Below are positions 1 through 8,251 of a stretch of DNA of 64,000 nucleotides, in pieces (positions within the stretch are counted from its first letter, which is position 1; each line of letters starts with the position of its first letter). Origin of the DNA: JAHDFB01 sp965658745 (lineage in GTDB: Bacteria; Bacteroidota; Bacteroidia; Chitinophagales; Saprospiraceae); NCBI GenBank assembly GCA_965658745.1, contig CBFHTK010000002.1, positions 434,001 through 498,000 of the forward strand, given 5' to 3'. Under the pieces are notes generated by a model. It did no database searches. It had not been told where the DNA came from and was given only the letters and a program-made list of their open reading frames with translations. Made by a program: the position numbers and the translations under genes.

Positions 1-287
1 CCTAAATGACCTCCACAATTCTGGCAAAGAATTTCTACTCTTCTTCCATCCGCATCAGGTTCTTTCTTAACAGCACCCTCTATCTCGTCGTCGAACGCGG
101 GCCAACCGCATCTGGCGTCAAATTTATCTTCACTTCTGTATAGTGGCGCGTCACATCTTCGGCAGATATAAGTACCGGCTTCATACATTTTGTCATATTC
201 TCCAGTAAAAGGTCTTTCCGTTCCTTTGTGTACAATAACTCTTTCCTCTTCTGTTGTTAATTTATTATAGTCTGTATGGTTTTTCAT
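1..287 (-). CDS. msrB: Peptide-methionine (R)-S-oxide reductase MsrB, 3' part cut by window edge
   Basis: The minus-strand frame from ATG at 287 encodes 95 residues before the window ends. MsrB reduces methionine-R-sulfoxide in oxidised proteins. Visible are the two zinc-binding pairs, CRRC (Cys42, Cys45) and CQNC (Cys88, Cys91), the family motif RCGWPAF with Cys60 at the position of the usual recycling cysteine, and the start of the GGHLG motif. The catalytic cysteine (RYCxNS in the family) would lie beyond the edge. Its ATG shares one base with the msrA stop (TAATG), so the two are probably translated in series. That makes an msrA-msrB operon repairing both sulfoxide stereoisomers. Family assignment is firm; only the C-terminal part is unseen. 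Confidence 0.93.
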   Translation of the reverse strand, partial: MKNHTDYNKLTTEEERVIVHKGTERPFTGEYDKMYEAGTYICRRCDAPLYRSEDKFDARCGWPAFDDEIEGAVKKEPDADGRRVEILCQNCGGHL

Positions 288-823
288 TAAACTGATGTTT
301 TTATTCGATTACTAAATTTTTGTCGGACTTTATTGAGTTTTGGATTAATTACAACTTGACAATACCCTACATAGCTGTTTCGTTTGTAGTAGTCTTGGTG
401 ATATACCTCTGCCTCATAGAACCTAGTTGCTGGTTTAACTTCAGTTACGATAGGATCTTCCCATAAAGCTTGACCAACTTCTTTAATAGAATTCTCAATT
501 ATGGGAAGTTCTTGTTCTTCTTCATAATATATTCCGCTACGATATTGCGTTCCTTTGTCTGCTCCTTGACGATTCAATGTAGTAGGATCATGTGCTGTCC
601 AAAAAATCTCAAGAATTTCACTCAATGAAATAACCTCGTTATCGTAGGTAATTTGGACAACTTCGTTATGACCTGAAGTGCCAGAGCAAACATCTCTGTA
701 GGTGGGATTACCAATATGTCCATCCATGTATCCTGGTGTTACTGATTGAATTCCTTCGATTATATCGTACACCGCTTCAGTGCACCAAAAGCAGCCTCCA
801 CCAAGGGTAATAGTCTTTTTCAT
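287..823 (-). CDS. msrA: Peptide-methionine (S)-S-oxide reductase MsrA
   Basis: 178 residues, normal for a one-domain cytoplasmic MsrA, which reduces methionine-S-sulfoxide using thioredoxin. The catalytic motif GGGCFWC begins at residue 8 (nucleophile Cys11) and is followed by the conserved glutamate (Glu16). GHNEVVQ, YRSGIYY and a tyrosine-rich C-terminal part (YHQDYY) are also typical. ATG at 823 begins directly with the core sequence, so no signal peptide is present. The stop overlaps the msrB ATG by one base. Promoter signals should lie in the 230-base divergent spacer up to 1054, but I saw no clear TAnnTTTG box there. Confidence 0.96.
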   Translation of the reverse strand: MKKTITLGGGCFWCTEAVYDIIEGIQSVTPGYMDGHIGNPTYRDVCSGTSGHNEVVQITYDNEVISLSEILEIFWTAHDPTTLNRQGADKGTQYRSGIYYEEEQELPIIENSIKEVGQALWEDPIVTEVKPATRFYEAEVYHQDYYKRNSYVGYCQVVINPKLNKVRQKFSNRIKTSV

Positions 824-1053
824 AGGTTAAGTATTAATTTCCTATATATAACATCAATTACCCTTGCAAGTTTTCGATAATACTCTACTTAAGATATAAT
901 TTGCACATTTGTCACTCACTAATTTCTTTGGATTTTTGAATAATCTCAAATTAATTATTTTTCTCACCAACCCTTTCTTATTCCTTTTCGTCTTAGTGAT
1001 CGTAACAGCTTTTACAAACTAAATAATTAAGCACATTTAAAATATTTGAGTTT

Positions 1054-2334
1054 ATGAAATCAATGAAATTTGTCCTTTTCCTTTTTTGCATTTCTAGTAT
1101 ATTTCTTACTTCTTGCCTTTCAGATGATTGCACTGAACAGCGCTCTTACACTCGTTTTGATCCAATTTACATGACTGCGTCAGAATTCCGACTGGATATT
1201 CAGACAGAGAGCTTACGGTCTTTAGAGAATCCTGGAAGAATGTATTTCTACGAGAATTATCTTTTTATTAATGAAAAAGGTCTTGGAATACATATTTATG
1301 ATAACTCAGATCGTAACAATCCAAGTTTTGTAACTTTTTACAAAATCCCAGGGAACTTTGACATATCGATCAAGGATGGATATTTGGTTGCTGACAATGT
1401 CATTGACTTGATCACTGTTGATATTCAAGATATAAATAATCCTGTTATAGTTGACCGGATCAAAGACTTTAAGGGTCGATATACAAACTGGGAGGATGAT
1501 CCTAATAGGGTGTATTGGGCCTATAGTGTGGCTTCGCCAATTAAAGAAGTTATCAATTGTTCTGACGCTAATTTTGGATTTAATAATTTTTGGAGAGGGG
1601 AAGTTTTCTTCTCAGCTAACGTGGACTTTGGATCTGTAATTAATGCAGAGACATCTGGTGGCGGAAGCACAGGTTCTGTGGGAATTGGAGGAAGTACTTC
1701 AAGATTTACAATTGTCGGCAACTATCTATATATCGTAGATAATTATAATTTGTTGACATTTGAATTTCAGAGTGGTTTTGCACCGATATTGCGAGCGACA
1801 AATAACTTAGGATGGGGTATTGAGACTATTTATCCATTCCAAGATAAGCTCTTTATTGGCTCTACTTCAGGCATGCATATTTATAGCATTTCAAATCCAG
1901 AAAGCCCTAGTAGAATTAGCACTTTTCAACATGCAAGAGCTTGTGATCCGGTGGTCGTAAGAGACGATAAAGCATATGTGACGCTTAGAGATGGTCGTTT
2001 ATGTGATGGGTTTTTAAATCAATTGGATGTGATTGATATCTCTGATATTACGGATCCTACTTTGATAAAGTCCTATTCAATGAAAAATCCAAATGGAATG
2101 ACTTTTAAGGACAATATCTTGTTTCTAAGTGAAAGTTCTTTTGGCCTCAAAGCCCTTGATATTACCGATAGTCAAAACATTAAGGAGCTTGTTTGGAATA
2201 AGGAGATCTCTTCAACTGATTTGATTTATCTTGGAGATAACACACTAATGAGTATAGGTGCTACTGGATTCTATCAATATGATGTTAGTGATATCGAAGA
2301 CATGAAGGAGATAAGCTATATCCCTGTACAGTAA
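1054..2334 (+). CDS. LVIVD-repeat beta-propeller lipoprotein
   Basis: 426 residues. The N-terminus is a lipoprotein signal with lipobox LTSC (Cys21), so the protein should be anchored in the outer or inner membrane facing the periplasm or surface. The body carries repeats of the LVIVD type, in which a beta-strand reading like IxIYDxSDxxNPxxV recurs: GIHIYDNSDRNNPSFV near residue 78, LITVDIQDINNPVIV near 118, MHIYSISNPESPSRI near 273, and LDVIDISDITDPTLI near 325. Such proteins fold as beta-propellers and are common in Bacteroidota and archaea; their function is mostly unknown. A second ATG at 1063 would shorten the signal peptide by three residues. A terminator-like hairpin follows, so the gene is probably its own unit. 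Confidence 0.8.
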   Translation: MKSMKFVLFLFCISSIFLTSCLSDDCTEQRSYTRFDPIYMTASEFRLDIQTESLRSLENPGRMYFYENYLFINEKGLGIHIYDNSDRNNPSFVTFYKIPGNFDISIKDGYLVADNVIDLITVDIQDINNPVIVDRIKDFKGRYTNWEDDPNRVYWAYSVASPIKEVINCSDANFGFNNFWRGEVFFSANVDFGSVINAETSGGGSTGSVGIGGSTSRFTIVGNYLYIVDNYNLLTFEFQSGFAPILRATNNLGWGIETIYPFQDKLFIGSTSGMHIYSISNPESPSRISTFQHARACDPVVVRDDKAYVTLRDGRLCDGFLNQLDVIDISDITDPTLIKSYSMKNPNGMTFKDNILFLSESSFGLKALDITDSQNIKELVWNKEISSTDLIYLGDNTLMSIGATGFYQYDVSDIEDMKEISYIPVQ

Positions 2335-2342
2335 AGCATTCA

Positions 2343-2387
2343 TGAGGAGAGGACTTCGCCCAATAATAAGCTCTCTCCTCAATTTTA
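2343..2387 (+). terminator. Intrinsic terminator after the LVIVD lipoprotein gene
   Basis: The inverted repeat TGAGGAGAG / CTCTCCTCA (2343-2351 and 2373-2381) forms a nine-pair stem and is followed by ATTTTATT. It lies nine bases after the lipoprotein stop and just upstream of the next gene, so it may limit readthrough between the two. The T-run is interrupted, which lowers confidence. Confidence 0.6.
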
Positions 2388-2409
2388 TTGACCAAAACAA
2401 ATACGTAGT

Positions 2410-3132
2410 ATGAAACAATTATTTTTAGCGTCATTATGTGTACTAATCAGTTTTATGGGTTTTGCCCAAAGTGAATCGGAAGAGAATCTGAAAACGAAAG
2501 TATTTTTGAAAAATGGCTCTGTGTTGATCGCCGAATACAAATCATATGATCCCAACGGTGATTTGGTAATAATATTGAATGGTTCGGACTTTGTTGTACC
2601 AGCCAAGGAGGTTAAGAAAATTGTCATGATGGAGTCATCGACAAAAGTAAATATCAATCGGTTAGCAACGAAAAAAGTTTATCACAGAACAAATTTTGCA
2701 TCTCTTTCAAATGGAAATGGAAATGGTATAAGTTTGAATTACAGTGCTTTATATCAGCACTCACGGTGGTTGGGTGTTGGGTTGGGTGTTGGAATAGACA
2801 ATTATTATTTTGCACAAGGCAGAAATGTCTACCCGCTATTTGCAGAATTTAGATCGTACTTAGTAGACAGAAATTCATCTCCTTACGTTTCATTGAAAAG
2901 CGGATACGGTTTTATTTTTTCAGATGAAGATTTGGGACAAATAGAAACTAGAGGAGGAGTATTAATTAACCCAACATTCGGATATCGCTTTGGATCCTCA
3001 GGAATCATGTTTGATGCATATCTGGGATTACGATTTCAAGATGCGGAATATGAATTTTTTGATTCGTGGAGCTTCCGTCAGCAAGATATACAGTGGAATA
3101 GGGTGGAGATTGGTTTTGGTATCTCCTTTTAA
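2410..3132 (+). CDS. Putative outer-membrane beta-barrel protein
   Basis: 240 residues with a Sec signal peptide of about 19 residues ending in FAQ. Residues 25-70 form a short soluble section rich in charged residues and resembling a small beta domain (VFLKNGSVLIAEYKSYDPNG). From about residue 95 there are alternating glycine/aromatic strands, for example YGFIFSDEDLGQ and GYRFGSSGIMFDAYLGLRF, ending in a terminal phenylalanine (EIGFGISF), the usual outer-membrane barrel ending. I recognise no named family. It is separated from the upstream lipoprotein gene by a hairpin and is followed by its own strong terminator. Confidence 0.7.
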   Translation: MKQLFLASLCVLISFMGFAQSESEENLKTKVFLKNGSVLIAEYKSYDPNGDLVIILNGSDFVVPAKEVKKIVMMESSTKVNINRLATKKVYHRTNFASLSNGNGNGISLNYSALYQHSRWLGVGLGVGIDNYYFAQGRNVYPLFAEFRSYLVDRNSSPYVSLKSGYGFIFSDEDLGQIETRGGVLINPTFGYRFGSSGIMFDAYLGLRFQDAEYEFFDSWSFRQQDIQWNRVEIGFGISF

Positions 3133-3190
3133 GTCAATAAGTTATAAGGTGCGTAGCATGTCGTATTTAAGATGAATATGCAGAAAGGAG

Positions 3191-3234
3191 AGCGGCTATC
3201 CATTACTAGGTAATGAGGTAGCCGCTTTTATTTT
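3191..3234 (+). terminator. Intrinsic terminator after the barrel gene
   Basis: AGCGGCTA and TAGCCGCT (start 3191, end 3226) form an eight-pair GC-rich stem, with a nested ATTAC/GTAAT hairpin in the loop, followed by TTTATTTTG. It ends the rightward unit and sits back to back with a leftward terminator beginning ten bases on. Confidence 0.8.
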
Positions 3235-3243
3235 GTTTAAACT

Positions 3244-3274
3244 AAAAAAGCTTCCCCAGGATTTGAGGAAGCTT
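3244..3274 (-). terminator. Intrinsic terminator for the leftward CsgG-like gene
   Basis: Read on the minus strand, AAGCTTCC (3274-3267) pairs with GGAAGCTT (3255-3248), followed by a run of six Ts (plus-strand A run 3244-3249). It lies 80 bases after the stop of the gene ending at 3354. Confidence 0.8.
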
Positions 3275-3353
3275 CGTGCGTTGACAAATTCATCAGTTTC
3301 TTCATGTTCAACGCGATATCTATTACTGTAGTACAAAACAACAGCTTGAGAAG

Positions 3354-4577
3354 TTATTTGTATTTCGTTGCATTGAATCCCATTGAGATTCCAAATTGAT
3401 GACCTCTTTTTCCGGGAATCATAAAGGCATTTATCGGAATATTTAAGCGACCGGATTTTAAAGTTTTACCAACTCCAATTAGGAAGCCTGATCGTAGCGT
3501 ATAATCTCCACGGCTGTCGAGACGAGTTGTGATATTATCAGGCTGTTCTCCAGGATTGTCCGCTAGATATTCATCTAGTTTGTTCCAACCTCCATCTGTA
3601 CCAAAGAATCCTTGTGTCTCTTTTGCTGCGGAAATTACTGGCCCAAAAGCAAATTCCCAGCCATATCGATTGCTTCGCAATCCATTTAAGATACTGACAC
3701 TTGGGATAAATTTTCCTTGATCAAGTCCTGTAACCATTGGTATGAATTCGAACAATGCTTGAAAATCGCCTTCATTTAGGTATTTGACTTCAAACTGGTA
3801 TCCAAATTGAAACATAAAAGGATATGAATCAAATCCACCTTCAGATCTAGGAGCTGAATACACTGTCCCAATGTCTCCCGTCAGCATAGTAAAACCCATA
3901 CGTGGTCCATTTAGATTGAGTTGATTAACGTCTGGGTAATTGACCGAACTTTCATAGTCAAAAGGTTGAGTCAATTTTGACATTACTTTTTCGTCCACCT
4001 GGAGGTCATACATTGACTTCAAAGTTAGACTTAACATCATGTGTATTTTAGTTTTTACTTTTACAAATTCAATGACTTCAGTCTTTTCGATTGTTTCAGT
4101 TTTTACGTCAATTAATCTCATTGTGACAATCGTAGTTTCTTCAAGAGCTTCTACGCTACCAGTCAGCATTTTCTGTGTTCCAAGAACTTTTGCTGCTTCG
4201 AGCATACAAATTTTACCGTAGCAGTTCTCTATGCTGAATGACTCTTGTTCTGCGATGTAGTTAACATCATAAATGTCCATCACTTGATACAAATCCAATT
4301 TTGTTATTTCGGTTCTAGCAATGCTTCCCAGTTGTTCNNNNNNNNNNNNNNNNNNNNNNNNNNNNNNNNNNNNNNNNNNNNNNNNNNNNNNNNNNNNNNN
4401 NNNNNNNNNNNNNNNNNNNNNNNNNNNNNNNNNTTCGGGGGTTAATTCAAGTCCTTTACTATCAATATTTAATACGGCAAGTACAGGTGATTGATTCTGT
4501 TGAGCAAAAGACCACAGTCCCATAGTTGATAAAACAAGAGTAAAGATTATTCGATTAAAAAGTTGTTGCGTTTTCAT
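3354..4577 (-). CDS. CsgG/LpoB-like N-terminal domain plus C-terminal barrel-like region; contains assembly gap
   Basis: About 407 residues from ATG 4577, which is preferred over a TTG two codons upstream. A signal peptide ends near WSFAQQ. After it comes a section of the CsgG/FlgO/LpoB type: VLAVLNIDSKG, then (after the gap) LDLYQVMDIYDVNYI, a small Cys pair (ENCYGKIC), AKVLGTQKMLTGSVEAL and MRLIDVKTETIEKTE. In that fold this matches the strand-helix pattern used to sense or dock other envelope proteins. The last ~180 residues are rich in glycine and aromatic strands and could be an outer-membrane barrel. Residues about 49-80 are N in the assembly, in frame (96 bases). The CsgG-like call is by motif pattern only; no named function is claimed. 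Confidence 0.6.
   Translation of the reverse strand: MKTQQLFNRIIFTLVLSTMGLWSFAQQNQSPVLAVLNIDSKGLELTPEXXXXXXXXXXXXXXXXXXXXXXXXXXXXXXXXEQLGSIARTEITKLDLYQVMDIYDVNYIAEQESFSIENCYGKICMLEAAKVLGTQKMLTGSVEALEETTIVTMRLIDVKTETIEKTEVIEFVKVKTKIHMMLSLTLKSMYDLQVDEKVMSKLTQPFDYESSVNYPDVNQLNLNGPRMGFTMLTGDIGTVYSAPRSEGGFDSYPFMFQFGYQFEVKYLNEGDFQALFEFIPMVTGLDQGKFIPSVSILNGLRSNRYGWEFAFGPVISAAKETQGFFGTDGGWNKLDEYLADNPGEQPDNITTRLDSRGDYTLRSGFLIGVGKTLKSGRLNIPINAFMIPGKRGHQFGISMGFNATKYK
4338..4433. other. Assembly gap, 96 N
   Basis: A run of 96 N within the CsgG-like gene. The flanking halves stay in one reading frame if the gap length is real, but the length may be a scaffolding estimate. Confidence 0.99.
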
Positions 4578-5011
4578 TTTCAATAGTTTGTGAATTAGTA
4601 TGGTTTAAAATTTGGTTACACTAATTCGGTTAATATGATAATGTGTAGTTGTTATAAGCTCAAAGTTATCTTCGAACAGAGCTGAAAATTTTCGATTTTC
4701 GATAAAAACACATTTAAATTTATACTATATGTAAACGAATGTTTTTTGGATAGGGTGAGATTTATTGGTTGTGTTTGGGTTTGATTAGTGTTTATTTGGA
4801 TGCTAAAGTGTTGTATATCAAGTAAATGTAATAAGCGTGCCACGATCTGTTTTCTAATCTAGCTTACCGTAGAAGACAATTCCGATAGCTTTTCAAAATT
4901 TCTTAGAAAGACTGCAATAAAAATAAAATCAGAGAAAACATCATATGACAGGGGACAAAATCGTAACTGATTACACTAATAGTTACATGATTTTTAACTA
5001 AACAATTTCTG
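4578..5011. other. Gene-free divergent spacer
   Basis: 434 bases between the starts of two divergent genes. It is very AT-rich. The short leftward frame at 4652-4843 has low-complexity composition and no family features, so I do not call it. Promoters for both flanking genes should lie here, but I could not identify a convincing TAnnTTTG element. Confidence 0.6.
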
Positions 5012-5695
5012 ATGAGAAAGGTAAAGGAACTTCAAGGTAATGGGTTTTACGTTTTGGAGGGTATAAATGCGGCAAATACAACTCTAGTACAAGATCAAGA
5101 AGAAGTCGATCAATTTCTTGTGTTTGTGAATGCCCATTTCAAAGACTACATGACAATTTACGATTATTGTATTACTTCAGTAGGTTGGAACTTACTAGTT
5201 AAAATAAATAATCCCCAAAAGGTACTACGAACATATGAGTTAATTCAAAATCGTAGGAATAGACCCTTAAGATTTGATAACGTCTGGATGATCGTCAGTA
5301 ACCAAGTAAGATTGTTCAGGTCACGAATGACAAATTGGACAAACCGGAAAAGGAAGAGGGAAGGGAATGCGTCAAAAACTGTTTACAGTAGATATATCTT
5401 TGAAACTCTTGAGGAAGGTGTTTCATATATAGAGAAAGTGAGAAATCGAGAATTGAGTCTCGATCAGCCAAACCCCCATTATAGAGTGATTAATAGTCAT
5501 TTGAACCTAGATGTTAATTCTCCGAAGTTAAGTAGTAAGAGTTCACAGGATAGAAAGACCAAGCAAGAGTTATATCTAGATTGTCTTAAGATTGGTGATT
5601 ATGTTACCAGGCATCTAGGTAATTGGATAGATCGCACATTTTCGAAACACAGTTTAATTAAAACAAAGATAGAGGGCATTGTTTTGATCATATAA
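5012..5695 (+). CDS. Degenerate REP-associated/IS200-type (Y1) transposase-like protein, catalytic HUH lost
   Basis: 227 residues, isolated. The first ~150 residues follow the layout of REP-associated tyrosine transposases: a helix after a QEEVDQF start, then the strand that normally reads YCIMPNHVHLLV, here YCITSVGWNLLV (residues 52-63), a helix ending in FRSRMTNWTNRKRKREG where the family has xSYTxxFNxxxxRxGxLF, and a final helix (EEGVSYIEKVRNREL) like the family's xYIHxNPVRxGL. Both metal-binding histidines of HUH are replaced (Gly58, Asn60). I infer a protein that cannot nick DNA: a decayed or repurposed RAYT. The C-terminal 70 residues are not recognised. The family call is by motif order only and needs a profile search. 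Confidence 0.5.
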   Translation: MRKVKELQGNGFYVLEGINAANTTLVQDQEEVDQFLVFVNAHFKDYMTIYDYCITSVGWNLLVKINNPQKVLRTYELIQNRRNRPLRFDNVWMIVSNQVRLFRSRMTNWTNRKRKREGNASKTVYSRYIFETLEEGVSYIEKVRNRELSLDQPNPHYRVINSHLNLDVNSPKLSSKSSQDRKTKQELYLDCLKIGDYVTRHLGNWIDRTFSKHSLIKTKIEGIVLII

Positions 5696-5932
5696 GTTGT
5701 TGAATATTAAGTGGAAAGGGGTATCATAGCATGAGTAAGTGACACTTGATGATTTCACCAATTTCTCCATCACCCAAAACCATCCTCAACCACTACATTC
5801 CTATTTTAATGCACTCTATCCTTACCGCAACACCTCACTCCTCGACTTTTATCCACATTCTCAGACTAATATCATCTTATAACCGTCTGAGCTTAAATCG
5901 TTATTCCTCAAACTATCAATGTGACTAACGTA

Positions 5933-6535
5933 CTATTGTACATAAGCTCTCAGCATTGCTTTTATCCTTGTATCCCATTCTTTCTTTAGAATTGAAAGCA
6001 CAATGCTATCCCTTCTGCCATCCAATGATCTACAATTACTACGAAGCACTCCCTCAACAGTACAGCCAATCCGCTTCATAGCAGCAATACTTTTGGTATT
6101 TCTAGCATCAGATCGGAATTCTACTCTTTCTAGATTAATCGTATCAAAGGCAAACTGCAACATCACAAACTTGCAGTGTTTGTTCAAACCTGTACCTTGA
6201 AAATCTTTACCTAACCAAGTGTATCCAATTTGGGTAGTTTTGTGATGTGCGTGAAAGTCGTAGAAGCGAGTACTTCCTGCGTACTTTTGCTTTTTCTTAT
6301 CATAAATGGCAAAAGGGTAGCACCATTTTTCAGATCGACCTTGAAGTGCTTGATTTACATAAGAATCGAATTGATCTTTACCGTCTGCTGGCACCAAAGA
6401 GTATTGCCAGAGTTCAGGTTCTTCAATTGAAAAATGCTCGAGCATTTTGATGTTGGATTTAACGTAAGGTTCTAATCGTACCCGATGATCTTCAAGTACT
6501 ATTTCGCTTTCAAAATCTAAGCTTTTACCTTTCAT
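5933..6535 (-). CDS. GNAT-family N-acetyltransferase (RimJ/RimL-like)
   Basis: 200 residues from ATG 6535. The segment VRLEPYVKSNIKMLEHF is the usual first strand and helix of RimJ-type acetyltransferases. It is followed by the central strand YAGSTRFYDF, the acetyl-CoA-binding stretch IGYTWLGKDFQGTGLNKHCK (loop Q/RxxGxG/A-like, here QGTGLN) and VEFRSDARNTKSIAAMKRIGC with the family's N-x2-S-x3-(M/L)-x2-(I/L)-G ending. Such enzymes acetylate protein N-termini, small amines or antibiotics; the substrate cannot be told. Its ATG shares one base with the stop of the upstream nuclease gene (TGATG), so it is probably translated by coupling with that gene. Confidence 0.85.
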   Translation of the reverse strand: MKGKSLDFESEIVLEDHRVRLEPYVKSNIKMLEHFSIEEPELWQYSLVPADGKDQFDSYVNQALQGRSEKWCYPFAIYDKKKQKYAGSTRFYDFHAHHKTTQIGYTWLGKDFQGTGLNKHCKFVMLQFAFDTINLERVEFRSDARNTKSIAAMKRIGCTVEGVLRSNCRSLDGRRDSIVLSILKKEWDTRIKAMLRAYVQ

Positions 6536-7767
6536 CAATCATTTTTTAATAGCCTACTTTGAAGGAGTCTAATTCGATTTTCTTTTGCTAACTCAATTGT
6601 TGGCGTGTCGTTCATTAATTTCACTTTACCTTCAAAGCAAACATTTTTATTAAGCAAAAACTTTCCCGGCTCATATGTGAAGTTTATTAAATCTTTGTCT
6701 CTGATAAAAATACTGAATTCCTGATTTGGAAAAGGTTTATCCAAGTTTAACCACAAATGACCAGATCTACTTATTTTAGAAGAAACAACATTTCCGCATA
6801 CTATCGTTTGTTTGTTGATTCTTTTACCTGCCACGACTGTGTTGAAGTGGCTTCTTGGTAATTTGTCTTGAGCTAGTGGCTCAAGGCCCTGATTTGACAA
6901 GTCAAACCAGTGATCTAACGTAATTGAGTCCTCAAACTTGTTCAAAAGTGGAAATACATCATATCCTAAGAATTGTTCAGCTTCATCGATCGTGATTGCT
7001 TTTGATTCCATGGACATACTTGCTTCCTGATGTTCATAGAAGAAAGCAATTCCTTGTTCATTCATCGGATCGATAGCAATTTTAAGGAATCCAGTCGGGA
7101 TGCTTAGCTGATTGATGGATCTCTTAAGTTTCTGCTCGCTACCCATGAAAATAGGCGCTGTGATAACATACAACGGAGCAGAGTTGTCAATAACATATTT
7201 TCGAAGATGATCCTCTAATGCTGCCCAGGTCTCCCGATTAAAGTTTGGAAGTTGTGGCGACATGTTTGAGTATAGATAGCTTTCACTTAATGCAACTCTT
7301 GACCATCTAAAATCAGCACTTGGTGCTAGGTGCCCTCTGTCATATCCATAGCCGTCGTAGCTCACTTTTCCGGTACTTGACGTATCTGTCAGGAAGTAAT
7401 CTTGTTGAACAGCTGATCCTGTAATTACTAATGGATCTTCTCGGAAGTCATTTGTTCTGTAAACCGAACCAAATTCAACATCTGGTAAAATCATATGCAT
7501 AACCCAGTTCGCTTGCTCCCTATCTTCATTGTATGACAATGTCATTCCTGAATGCTTAATTAGATCATCGGAAGGAAAGCCAAGTCGATCCATGTCAAGT
7601 TGAATCTTTTGTAATTTTAAGATTTCTCTTTGATTTTGGAGATCTAAGCGCTCTCTGTCCAGTTTTTGAATAGATTTCTCAATGTTTGACAATTCCTGTT
7701 CTATAGTTTGAGATGTCACAGAGATTACTGGGAAAAGGAGTATAATGAAGATTCTAAATCTAATCAT
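6535..7767 (-). CDS. Secreted DNA/RNA non-specific endonuclease (NUC family) with C-terminal OB-like domain
   Basis: 410 residues. A signal peptide (residues 1-19, ending VTSQ) is followed by a charged coiled coil (about 21-60), then the beta-beta-alpha metal nuclease domain with DRGHLAPSADF (Asp143, His146 the general base) and SNMSPQLPNFNRETWAALE, in which Asn177 should bind the metal. The last ~110 residues (about 300-400) resemble a small OB-type beta domain. The protein probably acts outside the cytoplasm, degrading extracellular nucleic acid for phosphate or nucleosides, or as a toxin; no immunity gene is apparent. The next gene, an acetyltransferase, overlaps the stop by one base. Family call is firm; role is inference. 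Confidence 0.88.
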   Translation of the reverse strand: MIRFRIFIILLFPVISVTSQTIEQELSNIEKSIQKLDRERLDLQNQREILKLQKIQLDMDRLGFPSDDLIKHSGMTLSYNEDREQANWVMHMILPDVEFGSVYRTNDFREDPLVITGSAVQQDYFLTDTSSTGKVSYDGYGYDRGHLAPSADFRWSRVALSESYLYSNMSPQLPNFNRETWAALEDHLRKYVIDNSAPLYVITAPIFMGSEQKLKRSINQLSIPTGFLKIAIDPMNEQGIAFFYEHQEASMSMESKAITIDEAEQFLGYDVFPLLNKFEDSITLDHWFDLSNQGLEPLAQDKLPRSHFNTVVAGKRINKQTIVCGNVVSSKISRSGHLWLNLDKPFPNQEFSIFIRDKDLINFTYEPGKFLLNKNVCFEGKVKLMNDTPTIELAKENRIRLLQSRLLKND

Positions 7768-7862
7768 CTATCGTATTTATATTCAAAGATGCGAAATTTT
7801 AAAGCTTGGAGTTCCCATGTGGATGTCTCCAAATGTTAAAAGTTTATTAACAATACATTTAA

Positions 7863-7895
7863 TTCTTATGCATAAGAAAATTATGTATAAGTTTG
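7863..7895 (+). promoter_or_regulatory. Candidate PadR autoregulatory operator over its own promoter
   Basis: TTCTTATGCATAAGAA (7863-7878) is a perfect 16-base palindrome. Its core TTATGcATAAG recurs 15 bases on as TTATGtATAAG (7881-7891). The second copy overlaps TAAGTTTG (7888-7895), which matches the Bacteroidota -7 consensus TAnnTTTG, about 20 bases before the padR ATG. Two tandem sites over a promoter suit repression by the dimeric PadR protein encoded immediately downstream. Binding is inference. Confidence 0.6.
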
Positions 7896-7914
7896 AACTA
7901 CAAATTATAGATCA

Positions 7915-8241
7915 ATGGCAAATTCTGATTTTCTTAAAGGTACTCTATCTACTTTAATACTTTCCTTATTAAAGGAACACGGGCAAATGTATGGTTATGA
8001 GATTTGTCAACTTACTAAAAAGTTGACGGATGATACGATACAACTTACAGAAGGTGCTATATATCCGAGTCTTCACAAGTTAGAAAAGAAGGGCTTGATT
8101 ACTTCTTCAAAGGAAATGGTCAATGGAAGATCTAGAAAATATTACCGCATTTGCGAGCCAAGTAAAGAGGTTGTAAAAGAACAGATCGAAGCGCTTAAAA
8201 CATTTTTGAATCACTTGAATACTATTATTCAACCCAACTAA
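7915..8241 (+). CDS. PadR-family transcriptional regulator
   Basis: 108 residues, the size of a minimal PadR. The winged-helix domain reads LKGTLSTLILSLLKEHGQMYGYEI, then LTEGAIYPSLHKLEKKGLI (recognition helix and wing start) and GRSRKYYRI, all typical. A C-terminal helix (VVKEQIEALKTFLNHLN) would dimerise. PadR proteins usually repress a neighbouring membrane-protein gene; here the next gene, ten bases on, is a membrane-anchored peptidase with a helical N-terminal domain of the kind often paired with PadR. Two palindromic sites lie in front of this gene. Confidence 0.93.
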   Translation: MANSDFLKGTLSTLILSLLKEHGQMYGYEICQLTKKLTDDTIQLTEGAIYPSLHKLEKKGLITSSKEMVNGRSRKYYRICEPSKEVVKEQIEALKTFLNHLNTIIQPN

Positions 8242-8251
8242 ATACATCCAA

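Noticed and set aside
4338..4433. N run read as a biological deletion
   Set aside because: It is an assembly gap; its exact length is unknown.
4652..4843. Leftward 63-codon frame
   Set aside because: Low-complexity composition in AT-rich DNA, no motif, no start context.
5849..5857. Perfect DnaA-box sequence TTATCCACA
   Set aside because: Only one copy, with no others clustered around it and no dnaA gene, so it is not evidence of a replication origin.
5746..5928. Rightward 60-codon frame
   Set aside because: Ser/Ile/Pro-rich low-complexity frame without family features.
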